Of a stretch of DNA of 64,000 nt, positions 12,001-26,500 are shown piece by piece; the first letter of the stretch is position 1; the number at the start of each line of letters is the position of its first letter. Below the pieces are notes generated by a model. The model was given only the letters and a program-made list of their open reading frames with translations, did no database searches and was not told the origin of the DNA. The DNA comes from Romanomermis culicivorax (Eukaryota; Nematoda; Enoplea; Mermithida; Mermithidae). The DNA lies in NCBI GenBank assembly GCA_963922205.1, contig CAWUHX010000125.1:434001-498000 (forward strand). Reading direction: 5' to 3'. The position numbers and the translations under genes are program-made.

Positions 12001-15000
12001 TTACAAGCATTGTGGAACAAATTTTCTAGAAAACTGTCCAATAGCATAATGAATTTGCATTAGATGATAAATCGACGGTCAAGTCCTCTATGATGACAAG
12101 TGAAAGCCCAAAAAATATGTTAATCTTTCCGGCGCGTGCGCCGGAAACAATTTTCGTCTATTGACATTCGCCGACGCATCAAAATCAATTTTCTAAACAT
12201 TTATTTCAAGAATTAGATTCAAATTTTGTGTTCAAAGGTCGTAATTTTTAGAATTTTATTATTTAAAAAATTTTAAAACCAGTGATTTATTCGTTGACTC
12301 TCATGAACTTGACCGAAAAGATATGAGTGATTTTCTCATGAACTTGGCCGAAAAGATATGAGTGAGATGAATTTCAAACCAATTGTTTAGTTGGTTATTG
12401 CACAAGCATTGAGCTAAAATTATGCATAACATCTTAGCACATATGTATACCTACAAAAATTTTGAACAAAATCTGAGATGGTCGAGCGTGGACAATAGTT
12501 GAAAGCTCAAAAAGCTTACATCTCTATCAAATCGCAAAAATAATTGTAAACGTGGGGAATTTCTTCATTATCGTCCCAAATCGGAAGCCAACCGACAAAG
12601 ACCGGTATAAGGCCGTTGACGTCGAGCATACTACCGTTGTATTTCAAAATTTTGGAAACCGCGGCTATGGCGTTTTCCGTAGCGGCCGTACTCGATTCCG
12701 TCGACCGCGAGTTCGCTTCCATAATCATTTTGACGAGGAAAGGCATTGCTTCTATAACAAAAAATTGATGTCTTTATTTATCAAACTCAACCCACAGGGC
12801 CGTACTTAGTGGGGGGGGGGGCGAACTGGGCGGCCGCCCTGGGCCGCTGAAAATTGAAAAATGCCTTTATAGCGGTCCTTAATAGAATTGTCTATTTTTG
12901 TATGCAAACATTGCAAAATTTCCGTAAAAATTCTTTGCACATGATGAAATTAAAACGAATTTCAGAAAATTCTATTTTCCTTGGTTTTAAGAATCTCTTC
13001 TGTGGTGTTAGTTAGCAAGTTACAGCGCATTGAAAAAATAAGTTTAAAATAAGAATCATATTATTATAGCAGCATTACAAAAGGGAACAAAACTAAATGA
13101 AAAAAGTCAATAGTGAGCGGTTTACAACTAAATCACATACTGTACATTTCATATCCGAGCGTGATCAAAAAAGCTAATGAATTAATATTTGTCCGGAATC
13201 AATTTTTTTATAAAGCTTTAAATACCCGACGATTACTGACGAAAACTAAATATTAGAGGGGTTGTTTCAAATATTGACTTTTCTGCTTACAAAAAAGAGA
13301 ATTTTGTCGGCATCACTTCTACTTTCAAGTTGTTTCCTGATCTGGTGGTCGACTGCACGATGACGATATAGTTTCAGAGTAGTGATTCTCTCAGGATAAC
13401 AATAATACGGGAAGTTTATGACACGCTTTGAGAAATATGTTTGTACTATGACAACCGCTAGTTAATGACAGATATATGGTTGAAATTTGATGACTATTTA
13501 ATCACTAGGTTCGGATTACATTACGTTTTAGATACGTAAAATTTATGCAGAGTAGAAATAAAACAGGTGCTAAGACCTTCCTTGAGATACATATGAGTAC
13601 ATCACTCAAAACGCTAATGTCACTAATAGGTATTAATCATTCTAACCTGTACGCAAACAACAGCTATATACACTTCTTTCAGCAGAACCGTGTTTTAATA
13701 ATATCTTTCCTACTGGGAAAGACTTCGACTGCTTTACACTTTACACAATCATGGAATCTGCATCCGAGCACACAAATTTTATAATTCTGTAAAGCATCTG
13801 TTTTTCCTACACTGCACTTAAGTATAGCCGCAAATAATTTTAAGACGTTCGCATTACTGTTGTTTATGCAAAGCAAATAATGTAGAAGTAAAACAATTTA
13901 TGGTGTGACCATTTGGTTCTGACTCATAATGAAAGAAAAAAAGTAAAAAGCAAAAATCAGATATTTAAATTACTGTCTAGAATTTTTCAGTCAGTTCAAA
14001 TAAATAAAAATACTGCACGAGTTGTAATTGGAAATTTTATAAATATATATAGATACTCACTATCCAGCAATTCTGGGATTTATCCCACTTAAAATTGGGA
14101 CCGTGTCTACGTATACTTTGCATAACATAATTTTAACGCAAGTTCGAAAAACAGTTTTAATGTCAAACACTGCATTTCATCTACAACTATTAAACGTACG
14201 GGCGCAGGCTTGGGCATACAGATTTCCACCAAACATTCCCATAACGCCGAAGCCGTAGGCTGCTGCTTGCCTAATTTCGGGCGCTTCGTCAGTCAAACCG
14301 GATAACATACGTTCCAAAAATGTCGGTAAAAATTTAACAGCACCCTGAATGAAAAACAGAGGATGTAAAAAATGAGTCGTACACGCATAATCACAAAGGC
14401 TTTTTATAAGGATGTTCCAGGCACCGACACCTAGACTCGATCTTAGGCATGTGCGTGAGGTGCAAGTACACCTAGACCCCAGGCCCCAAAGATGCCCCTG
14501 GGGTTTAGGCCAAGCATTACCATCCATTGCTTTTGGATAGTGAACTCATGTGATTTCTTGCGGTATACTCACCTCACACTGATTATTGTATAAATACGAT
14601 TTTTCTACAACTTTTACAATACAACTTTTTTGTGCCAAGACAGTTATCAGCACAAAAAGATTTGGAATAGGATAAAAATTTTTGAGCGTTTGTGCAAATT
14701 GGCACAAACTTTTGTTTAATTTGTGATTTCAGTATCGTATCGCTGCGTTATTGACTCCAGTCTCAGTAGACAGTGCTGAACGCAGGTTTTTGAAACTTGA
14801 GCTAATTGAAAATTATTTTCGATCAACAATGCATCAGAAGAGATTATCTGCATTAAAGAGATTTGAGTCATTCCATAAATTATTCGAAATTGAATGATGA
14901 ATGCGCATCAGCCAAAGCCAGAAAATTTAAATTCAAATAATCAGTTGTAATTTTGTTTTATTTTTAATGTCTGTATTAAAAAACTATCTGTAATTCTGCA

Positions 15001-18000
15001 CTTTTACTGTATAAAATAAAATAGGTGCTGATCTGATACTCAATCGAGGCCCAAAAAAATCACAATATATGTAGTAAAAAGTCAGCCTTCTCTCGAAAAT
15101 TGTATGAAAATAAATTTAATAAGCTATCTCGCTGGTTTGATAATAGTGGAGAACTGAAGAAATTTCCTGAAATGGGAGCAGACAATTTTCCATTAATATG
15201 GTTCGATTATCTGAAGATCAAAAGCATGATTCCCAAAGAATAGAAGATATTAATGAAATCTGCGAACGAATTATTAAACAATCAAATAATAAATCCAAGC
15301 TCATTGAATCCTGAACAAATTGATAAAACAGAAACATAAATCATTATCAGTAAGCGACTTCAATCCCAGGTGAGCGAAAATGGAAAGAGAAGTAACAAAT
15401 ACCAGCCACAATACAATTTGATGATTCGTGGAACATTGTGAAAATATTAAACGAGGGTAATGAATATACACAATTTGAGTTCAAAATTTTGCATAGAATC
15501 AATATTCTATGCAAAATTTTGAACCGCACACCAAGCTTGTTGGTGAGATACAAAATCAAGATGGACGATGTATGCATCTATTGCAACTTAGAATCAGATC
15601 ATATATCTCAATTTATTTAAGTGCATGGGAGTCAAATTCATTTGGAATGAACTACAAAAAAGAATAATAGAACTAGTGGACTTTACAATAACAGAAACCA
15701 TAGTCATCTTAGGTACAAAAACAGATAAGATAAACACAATGAATCAGGCTATTAATATATTAATAATTCTGACGAAATTCTTCATTTATAAAACACGAAA
15801 TAAAGGGAAGTAAGTGTCACATGAGCACTGGTTAAGCTTCCTCAAGTGTGAACTAAAAACCCTGAAACATGAGAAAATTTCTAAAGCAACATATGAAATC
15901 ATGTATAATATATTAAACGGATAATAAAATTGACCTATTTTCTTAGTGATATGTGTCCTGATAATTTTTCACTGTGATCAGCTTCCCTCAACTACCGCGT
16001 TTACTATCGCTATTGTTGTTGTGTTTTTGTATTACTTTTATGTTATTCGATATCATCTCGCAAAAAATAAAAAAGAAAACTCTGAGTCACACGTACCAGG
16101 GCCACCATGATCCTAAGACAGGGCCGGCCGACATCCATACACGTAATTGGGGGGGGAATGCTATAGGAACCCTCCAGAAATCTTCGGCCATATGGCTAGC
16201 TATTTGACGACCCCCATCCAAGATTTTCCAATCCTATGGCTAACCATATGGTAGTCATAGGGACCCTCATACTTTTGGTCGGAAAAAATACTGGAAAATG
16301 ACAATTTTTTGATGAAAAATGTCAATTTTTCAACAAAAAATGACCAAAAACGTCAATTTCCTAGGCACTACGTGCCACTAATACATTTTTTACGGTTTTT
16401 TAGACAAAAATTGCTACTTTTGAACAGTTTTTCGGACTTTTCTGGTGAAAAAATCGAACTTTTTCCTGCAGAGACTTCTCCCACAAAACATTGGGGAATC
16501 AGTGACTCCCGGCCGTAAATAGGTCGACCCCCACAGACCTCGGGGCACCGTTACATGTATGCCGACACCTGTATGTGAAATGCATGAAAATAGCAATGCA
16601 AGTAAACAAAATCGATGTTCAATGTCAAAGTTTGATATCACATTTAAATTTGCTGTCTCAATGCAATTGTGAAGCATTAATTAACTTGATTACGTCATCA
16701 AAATTAACAGCTATACTCATCTCTATACTGACTAGTTAGCTAGTCGATTGAGTACGCGAAAATTTCATAGGCAGTTTAGAAGGAATAAAATGCTTATATT
16801 TCTCTCCATGTGATAGTAATTTAGCTCACTTGTGTTAATTTTAAAAAAGTTTCTAGCGGTAGAATTGGAAGATTCAAACATCACGGCTAAATTTTCAACT
16901 ATAATCGACTAAATTTATCTGAGAATTTTTACCACTTTCTAAATTGACCAGCAGACTTTGCAATCCCTAGCGTGATACTATGTGAAAAAATAGCTTTTGG
17001 AATGTTTTCAAATGTAAGATATTTGAGACAAACTATATATTTTTAGGCTGCCCATGCTTTAATTATTTCCATTTTTTCGCCTTTTTCAATTCTTTTGTTC
17101 TGTTGTAATTTAAGCGAATTTTTTTTCATCTCTGTTATTGTTTCGCATTGCATATTTTGCTTATATTACCTTAATTATTCTGGCTGGATGCATATTTCTT
17201 TTCGTTTTTGTTCAGTAGTTCGTTTTTATGTATGTACGAGTTGGTCGTTTTCCTTGCCGCACATTAGAACAGCGTGTATGTGCTAGGGGGAGGTCAGGAA
17301 CATCTATAAACCAAATTCATTATGCTACTTGTAGCTAGAACCCAGCCAGGATACTGTTGAGAATATGCACATATAAGGCACAGTTTTTTACTCACCGCAC
17401 CACCGAATTCCACAGCATCGTCGTAAAAGCATATCCCCCATTGTCTTTCGGGAGTGGGCATTCGCGGATCCTGAGAATTATATATCAAATATTTGGGAAA
17501 ACAAGAAGTTTGAGAAAACTAACCAGACACCTAAACGATCCGAAGGACTGAAAACAAAATTTTCTATGATTAAGCACAAAGATTGCGTTTTTGACTACCT
17601 TCTTCTAAATCAATCGCTAAGAATTCAGATAATGAACTCTCCAAGACTAAGATGCTTCTTTGGTTTTTGAGGAAACATATACAATGGAGAACAGTGGTTG
17701 TTTTTAAAGGTTCTACATTCCAATACTGAAAAAACGGACATAAAATACAGTTCCTGAAAATTCACACAAAAAACGAGTTGTCTAATGTCTCACCAAAAGC
17801 TTGACGAAATGCGGTAGCAGCACTTCGAAATATGGCAAAAAGTCCTCTCGATAAACCGAAAATAATGTATGGAAAATATCAGAAATTTTGCAGAGCAACA
17901 TGGCGTCGTCCTCATGCTTGAAAAAATTGAAAATTCTAGATACACGCCGTAAATCAGGAATTAGGTCATATTACGTCCGCTTTAAGATCGTGTTCTACTT

Positions 18001-20558
18001 CTTCGTCATAGTCTTCATCTTTACGCATGGCTTAAAACTCCCGGATTAATTTGTCAATATTTAAGCATCAAATGTTTGGATTTACTTTCTCGTTCACTCG
18101 TCTTCTCGAAATGCTTCTTCAAACGATCATCTAAAACGTCGATAATTTGCTTGATTTCCTGTTCACCCAGACAGCCCACGCCCAAACATTCGATACACTA
18201 AATTGAAAAAAATTCGATCATACGATGACGACGCCAATAAGTTTCCAAAATTTTTTCGAAATAAAAAAAATTTCATGAAAAAATCAAAAATTCACGTTTC
18301 CATAAAAACGCAGATTTTTCAAATTTCCAAAATTTAGCCATGAGAGCTACAAATTTGTCAGAATTCTTGTCAAAGTCGATTACGGAACTGAATTAGTAGA
18401 ATATTGACTTTCATAAGTCTTTCAGTTATAAATAATACTTCCCAACAATATTTGACAGAAATATATTTTTTGAATCTAAAAATCTGTAAAAATTTCAAAC
18501 TATGCCAGCAGAAACCGAAATACAAAGGTTTGACGTCAGTCATTCTAAGTTGACCCACGGCTCGGAAGCAGATTGACTAGAACTATTTTAATATTGTGTC
18601 AGAAACTCGGACGTTATTCCAAGTCCCATATATAACTGTAAAAAAAGATACTACGAGCTAGGGTCCGGTTGTTCGACATCAACATCAACTAAGACAGTCC
18701 TAAAAGTCCAACTTTGAGACAGTTTTCGCTGCCCGACTTGGCCTTAAATGTCCAGTTTTAATGTAACCTCAACGCTAACATCAAAGCTTAAGGCCGCCCT
18801 AACAAAGGTAATCCTAACGTGGCCTTAAAAATCTGTTGCTCGACTTGAATCTGAAGTCAAGTCCGAAGTTAAAAAGACTAACGCTCCATTAAGGCAAATC
18901 TAAAAATCTAAAAAATCGGCCATAGCACAGCATCTGAAATTATGAAAATGAAATTCGAGCAATAGAAAAGCCTTACCGTTACCTTAGTCCTGTTAAGGTG
19001 AGCTGACGAGCAACCAAATATTTTTAAGCTTCCGTTAATGTCGCCTACCTTAACGTTTAATCAGTCGTGCGCTCGAAAAACTTTTGAATATTCATGTTTT
19101 TGAAGTTTTTTGAAGCTGTTAGATGCACTTGAGATATGACTAAGGGAATTACTTGCCTCACATTCCTGAACAATTTTCAGTCTTTACGGTCATCAGATTT
19201 CAAGATATTCTCCGAAAACATAGACATGAAACAGGGGGTCCTAACACATTTCTGAGAGTAGTGGATGATGTATATTGCACAAAGACAGTAGTGTTTCCGC
19301 CATATCATTCTTTAATATTGAACTCATTCAAGGTCATGTTTCTCATTGCTACCACAATTACAGGTCCAGAGATTCAAAGATCAAAATTTTTGAAGTTATA
19401 TCTCTATTATAAATTACGTTATCAGAATGAAACTTATACATTTCGAAGCAAGCCTCTTAAAAATCTCTTTCTGGAAATGTCCTGAAAAATATCATTAGAA
19501 TAAAATAACAGCAAGAACCCCCACACGAAAAACTTTCGAGTGCGAGGCCAGAACCTGGGTAAAAAAGGCACGGCATTTTGAGGTTTAATGGTCACGACGT
19601 TAAGATTCAAGTCGACAAACACTACCTTAAGAATAAATTAAACAAATAAACAAATTTAAACAAGCCTTAACGGTCGTTGAGGTTGAAAGTGATGCAACAG
19701 AATTTCCTCAAGGGTTCGTTAAGGTTGGAAACTTAACTCAACGAAGCCATTAGCAAAAGTTCGCGTTAAGCTACTAGTTCTAACGTCAAGGCTACCTTTA
19801 TTAAGGTTCAAGTCGAGCAACCGGGGTCAGTCCTGGGAAATGTCTTGATGTTGTGTTGTCAATCAGTTAGAAAATTAGAAAAAATTGGCTGGAAATCAAC
19901 CATTTGGAACAAATTCGATTGAAACAGCAAAAAATATATTAATGTTGAGCTGTAGACTGGCAATAAAAATTCAGGAGTCAACCAAAAAATTTAATCTTTC
20001 AGCCGGCTAGAACTTCTATTATTATACAGCAAGCATTGCTTCTAACGAGCCGTTTCTGTAAGCTATCACATTTCCTAGCTGCACAAAAATAATTCGAGAG
20101 AATTTTTATCACATCAGCATACAGAGTTATTGTAAGGCCAAGAAATGAAGAATCATACAGAGTTATTTAACTGATTTTCGAAATTCGATGATAGATTCGT
20201 AAAAATGAACAGAATCATATTGCTTTACTCTAGCCATAGATGCCATATGTTCGACGAGCACGTCGTTGTCGGGATCCAATTCAACGGCCTTCAAAAGTTC
20301 GGGAAAGACAAATTTCCACATATCGACGACAAACTGAGGCCCTTTAGCTTTGGCTGCTTCCAACAAAAAAGGTAAGGATTCAGCGGCGGCGGATCTAACA
20401 CCATCGTGAAAATAAAATTTGAGCAACGGCACCATCAATTTCGTAACGTCTTCTACATAATCGGCGAAAGCACCTTTTAGTTCGCGGGCGTAGCAAACGA
20501 GCATATCGCAGGCTGTGGCTTTATCTTCCAAGCCCGAAGTTTTGATGCCGAAACTTTG
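6078..20558 (-). CDS. IPO5: IPO5 exons 18-26 (dispersed 3' block)
   Basis: Coding exons, 5' to 3' on the minus strand: 20229-20558, 18086-18197, 17975-18030, 17794-17916, 17396-17470, 14200-14344, 12520-12751, 7024-7174 and 6078-6164 (TGA at 6078-6080). Exon 18 begins [13 protein letters not shown] and joins exon 17 in phase 0. The last exon encodes 28 residues after an ACATTTTTTCCAG acceptor. Introns here are large (2.0, 3.1, 1.5 and 5.3 kb) and packed with transposon remnants. I see no AATAAA just downstream; ATTAAA-like variants occur on the minus strand near 5885. Confidence 0.94.
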
Positions 20559-23500
20559 CTGCAAATAGAACGTTTGATGAACGTCAAAAAATCTAGCGAA
20601 ATTGATGTTCTATTTCCAAAACCTAAATGTAAAATTAGGCTTCGACAAAACGTTCGAAGCCGCTGGTCATCCTCAGTAATGTATTTACAATTTGCAAATT
20701 ACATCAAATTTAGATATAGGTTATAGGTGGTAGTGTTTTTTTATTTAAACGAGACATATGTTTTTGGCTCCGTAACAGGGTTTTTTAACACGATGCTAAT
20801 GAAACCAGAGCCGCACTAATGAAAATTTCTGGACGTTAGTACGCGTGCTAATGACTGAAAGGTAAAATTTTTTGAAAAAACTTCAAGAAAGAAGGATATC
20901 ACAAAATTGTGGTGAAAAATCAAAAATCGTCATTTTCCAAATAACAACTTCGTCAATATCTTCATTCTCTTCGACTCTCACCTCTTGGACACTACTTAGG
21001 TAATTTGAAACAGCTGTTTTGACATATGCTGAAGTTTAGGCAAATTAGTAATAGTAAGTAGCGGAAATAATTGCACGTTTTCAGAAAAAATCAATCAAAA
21101 ACTTGTATTGAAGTTGAAGTGCAGTGCAGTTCCAGATACAATGAAACCATGTAAACTTTTATCCAAACAGAACGCGAATTTAGCAATGCCTAAAAGTATT
21201 ACTGTTCAAACTATCTACTGAATGTTTACTTGTCGGTCGGTCAACTAATCAAGTGCATAATGTAAGAATGATCTGATTTAATTAGAGTCAGATGAGACCA
21301 TATTCCTTTTAAAATAAATATCAGGCATGATTTGATGAGTTAATACAATAAAAGTATATTATCAGAATTGAAAAACTCACCCATTAGTTTGACGTCAACA
21401 AAGAAACATTTGTCAACTATTCTAATCAAATATTTTTTCATTAGCTCGAATGCTGATGGAAGTTGTGCTAAAAAAACCTTCTCTGTACATAGGATTTTCT
21501 AGTATCTTTAGAGAGATCTTATCGACATTAACTGCTCAGCAAACGCTTCTCACGGCTTTGAAATTAAAAAACGCCCAAAAGTTTTCCGGCTCTTCGTGTG
21601 GGATTCTTTTTTTATAATTCTTGTTTGATCCATCCACTGCTTTTCCCCCAGATGTGCTTGGGGAAAAATCTTTGCGGAAAGCGAAGAAATGGGATTCATA
21701 CTGATTCTCTTGAGCCAAATCTCGTGACTTTATCAGGTTTTTTCAGGGGAAGTTCCCTGGTTTTTTTCTAAATAAAATTATGGAATAATGTACGTATTTT
21801 TGTACCAAATAAGTCAATCCACGACACAGATAGTTCATTTCAAATCATTTCCTAGAGTGGCAATTACAGCACTGATAACGTTTTACCTTATTCAGCAAGC
21901 AATAATTCTTGCGATTTCTTGAAGCTTTCTCTTCTCACTTCATATTTCAAAAGCCCTTATTTGAACATCATAACAACTCGTCAACTCATAATGCCATATA
22001 GCCCATCTTTTCCAAATGAGCCAAGGATTTGGTTGAATATTTGTAAGAAATTTGTTTTGTACGAAATTTTTAGAATTTTTGTACGAATTTTTTTTGTATC
22101 ACGAGGCTCATTTGAAAATCATATAGGATAATGAAATCACACATACTAATTTCAATTCTTAAAATTAGGCGTCAGGCACCGCCAAAGTGGAGAGAAAAAA
22201 TTGTATGACTACTTCCTAATTCTTAAGGCCCTGTCATACTTCGCGGCGAGGTACCGCGCGGCGCCGATTGTCCTATTCATACTAACAAGCGACTTTTGGA
22301 TTTTGCTCGTCAAAAAATGTGTATTGCTCGTCTCGACAAATGCGAAATACAAAAAATGCGAAAAAGATTAAAAAAACGAAAAAAATCGAAAAATAAAAAA
22401 CGCTAAGAAAAATGAAATCAATCATTCCTGCACGGTGCAGATAGAAGCTTGCAAAAAACCTAGTCTAAAGACTTTTGGCGCTTTCTTCAATTTGCTTCTC
22501 ATTCCGACGATTAACAGCTCTTGAACTGCTAAGAAATATCAATTTACATAAATTGATTTTGAAAAATTGAATATATATACACGATTATTCATTCACATAT
22601 CTGCTATATACATGATCCAGATCTGATCTGGGTCCGGTCGGACCTACTGTTTAGAACCCAAATTCAAATGGGATCCATCCTTCCCCTAGTATTCGGGAAA
22701 TCGGGACGTTCAGGGTATAGGGCATTTTTCGGGGAAATAGGAAATTTATTCATTATTCGGGGAATCGGGACCTATGGGGGATATGGACTATCGGACAATC
22801 GGGATATTTGCGGAAAACAGACGTTGGGGGATAAAAGACACAATCAAAATGTGCGGGTACACTTGCTGTAGGAACATGTTTACACCTATTCTGCATTTTC
22901 ATAATTTTTACTTCTTAGTAAATCTTCATTGAAAATTAAGTAATCAATTTGGTAAAATAATTCGACAAGTGTCAGAATGCACCATTCAAGTGAAAAATAT
23001 GATTAAACTACGTGTGTCACAGTATGCAACAATATGTTACAACAACAGTATGCTGCAATTTTACAACACGTAGCTTGTTCGAAAATTTCGTTTCAGTTGA
23101 AACTTGATGGCGGCGCCGCAAAAATTACAAAAACCTATTCATACTTCAAAGGTGGCAGCGCGGCACCGCGCGGTGAAGTATGACAGGGCCGTTAAGGGTC
23201 ATTTATACTTGTCTTTTCTGATTGAACGGAATGGAATGCAGTTACCGAACGAAAGAGAATTATTCGTTTCGTTCGGTTCGGTCGGAGGTTACCGTCGGTC
23301 ATTTCCCACAAAATTGCAGTTATCCTTTTCGGCCGAAAGCGGATTTTTAGGCTGAACGTTTCAAGCTGCTGGCGATCCGTTCCCTTCCGTCGAAAAAGGC
23401 AAGTATAAATGACCCTTTAAGCGGTTGTATCATACAAAATTTATATAGGTTCTGTAAAATTCAATGATTTCAGAATCAATCCTTTTGATTTGAGAATGCT

Positions 23501-26500
23501 GAAGTTGGCGATTTTTTCAACTAAACCCAAAACACTGAACCTGTTAGCTTAGAATTACAGTTAAGGAAACTAAAGCTTTTTTTCTTATAAAATGCTTCCA
23601 AATTGAAAAATCACAATTAAATCTATACTGTCATCAAAATCTTTACGCAAAGCTTTCATAGTGAGTTTTTGGTCAAAAATTGTGCAAGATTAGTCAAGTA
23701 CGCACACAAACTTGCAGTCTGATGTGATATACAGTTCTACAAAAAATCATTAGAATATAACAACTTTCCTTATTAAGAAGCATTTCAAGAAAAACACGCT
23801 GTAGCAACATACTTGTACTTCGTGAATTTTTTTGTTCAAGTATGCGTATTCTCAGAATTGTTTCAAAAAAAAGTAAATGTCCACAAGATCGAAAACTTAA
23901 TAATGGACTTCATAAATCAATAAAACAAGAACATTTAGAGATTGTCATGCAAGTCATTATCATGTCACAAAAGCAGGCTTTTTTATGCAGGTAGTTTTTT
24001 GTGGCCGTGCAAAAAACTTTTGAGTATTCCTCTGAACAGAACAGAAATTTTCGATCGAGAAGTTGTCGAAGTTTTGGATTTTTCTACTCAGAGAATCGAT
24101 GAAAATAAGAAGTTTTCCATCTTTTTAGCATGCTAAAATGCCAAAAATTTTCGGTTTTTACACCTTTTCGTCACAATTCCGGTCGTTAAGTTATTACTCA
24201 AGTTACGTGAAAGACATGGAATTTCGAGTAATGTTCGGCAAGTGCAAGCTTCAAGAAGATGTTCTTACGACAGCCGTTGACCAATCACTGCAGGAAAAAA
24301 CGTTGCGATATCAGTGTTAGCAGCCTTAATAGTATACGAACAGGGAAGAATTGATTCTCTGTATATGAAAAAGACTGTATAAAATACTGTAAATGTTGTA
24401 ATATTTTCAACATATTTCTATTTAGAACAACAAAAATTTGAGAAGAAATTTTTCAGCCATTTCTGCACAGCGCAGATAAAAGACGTGCAGAAAAAACCTG
24501 CACAAGGAATAGAAAATTCAATAACCTTAATTCGGCGTCGAGCATCAAAAATCTCCTCAATTTTTCTGCCTCTTATGTGCTGTGCCCTCTGTGATATTTC
24601 AGAAAAATTTTGTAACCATTTTTCAGCTTCATTCAAAATCCACTGGCTTTCCCGGGTTACTCAGAAATAGGAAAAAATACCCTGGCAATAACAGATGCCT
24701 TGAAAAAATATTGAAAGTTCGATATAAAAAGATGAATTTTTGTTTATTTTAGAAGGTCGAAATATTTCTCCAACTTTTTTGTAACTATACTTGAAACCTA
24801 AAACCGAATTAGAATTCAGAAGCATCGTGGGAGTAGTTTTCAGAAATTTCAAGTTCAACTTGAAGTTTTTCAAACTGATGGAAGTGCGAGTATATTTTTC
24901 AGTTTGTAAAACAATACTGGCATGCTTTGGAACAGAAAATTTGAACCTCGTGTTTCTTGAACTTATCGAAAAATTGGTTTTCCAGCATTTTAGAATGTCA
25001 GAAACTAAAATTTTTCTGGAGAGATAGTAAAGAATAGAATCTGCATTTTTAAATATCCTTTCGCCTAATATGACGAACATGAACTCAAGTACTATCTGGA
25101 ATAAGGTTTCTGCAAAAATCAGGGTGTTCAACATTTTTCGAAAATGAAATTCCCAGACTTCTCTAGGGTTTTCAGGTCATTTTTCCAGGTTTTTTTTCAG
25201 AGCAAAAATCATTAGTTATTCATACGTAAAATGTTAAAAGCATATACCAGAGGCTATAACGTATAAAGCACACGTGATCATAACAAAATTTTATCGAATA
25301 AATTAAAATGTATTTTCTGTTTTGTTTTTTTTTTAATTCTGCAATGTGCAAGCTCAACAAATGTTTTAGGCAACAAAGTTTCTTCATTTCTACGTTTTCA
25401 CTCTTCCAGGATTTGTTTTCAGCTGTCGCATTTTTTCGTTTTAATAGCTATTCGTTTACCTTTATAGAACTCTGTTTCAAAACTTCGATAGCTTTTTGCA
25501 CCGAGAATTTCTACGGATTTTTTATACAATAGTGTAAAGGAGCCATATTTTTTCAATACGTAAAAGATTCTGCTTTACATACAAAGCAATACCAAGCATC
25601 ACTTATAAGATTTTTAGCTTTAAAGCTGTTTTTCGGTCAAAGCAACATACATATAATTGGGAGGGGAAGTGCTATGGAACCCCCCCCCCACCAGAAATCG
25701 TCGACCATATGGCTAGCCATTGGGCGACCGCCCCCCCCCCCAGGATTTTCCAATCCTATGGCTAGTCATATGGTAGCCGTAGGAACCCCCATACTTTTGG
25801 TCGTAAAAACACTAAAAAATGTTATTTTTTTGATGAAAAATATCAATTTTTAAACAAAAAATGGTCAAAAATGCGAATTTTCTGGGCGATTCGCGCCATG
25901 AATACATTTTTTCGGTATTTTCAGAAAAAATTACTATTTTTCGGACTTTTTCGTGAAAAAATCGATTTTTTCCTTGAGAGACCCCTCCCCCAAAATTTTG
26001 GGAATTACTGACCCCGGCCCCAAAAAAAGTTGTCCAACCCCCACCCCCCGACCTCGGGCTCCGATACATGTATGCAAAGCAATAAATCTCGTTGCATACG
26101 TGCCAAAAAACGGCGCGAATCGCCAGAAATTTCGCAAATATCAAGTTGAAAATACGCGTACAAAATGACATTTTACGGCAAAAAACATCAAGTGAAAGTA
26201 AAAATGAATTTTTAAGTTTCAGTTGAATGAACGTAATGAAAAACTGACTGAATGAACATTCAAAATCTAGCTATTGGAGCCTGGACGTCGTAAAAATTGG
26301 AAAGTAAGCTTCAAAAAAATGTTTTGATGTTCATTAAGTGATATAGTTGAGAAACTTTCCTATTTTTATTTTTCGATTTATGACAATCACAAGTCATAAT
26401 ATTCATCAAGTTAGAAAAAATAAGAATAAGACTAACAGGAAAGTTGGAACTCTAATTACTCGTGAAAAAACGTTAAATATTAATGTTTAGAGATGAAATA

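Larger units (their letters stand above)
14345..17395. other. IPO5 intron 22 (3.1 kb): mobile-element remnants
   Basis: This intron carries a hAT transposase fragment (14733-14897), LINE-like protein fragments (about 15098-15930) and a hAT-like MITE (16136-16561), annotated separately. The remainder is AT-rich with no gene recognised. Confidence 0.7.

Noticed and set aside
24661..25134. 157-codon minus-strand frame in IPO5 intron 17
   Set aside because: Low-complexity composition, no motif, and shares pieces with repeats near 9420-9500.
25308..25532. Cysteine-containing 74-codon frame as a small secreted peptide
   Set aside because: It is T-rich, so the hydrophobic look follows from composition. 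No splice context or conserved motif.
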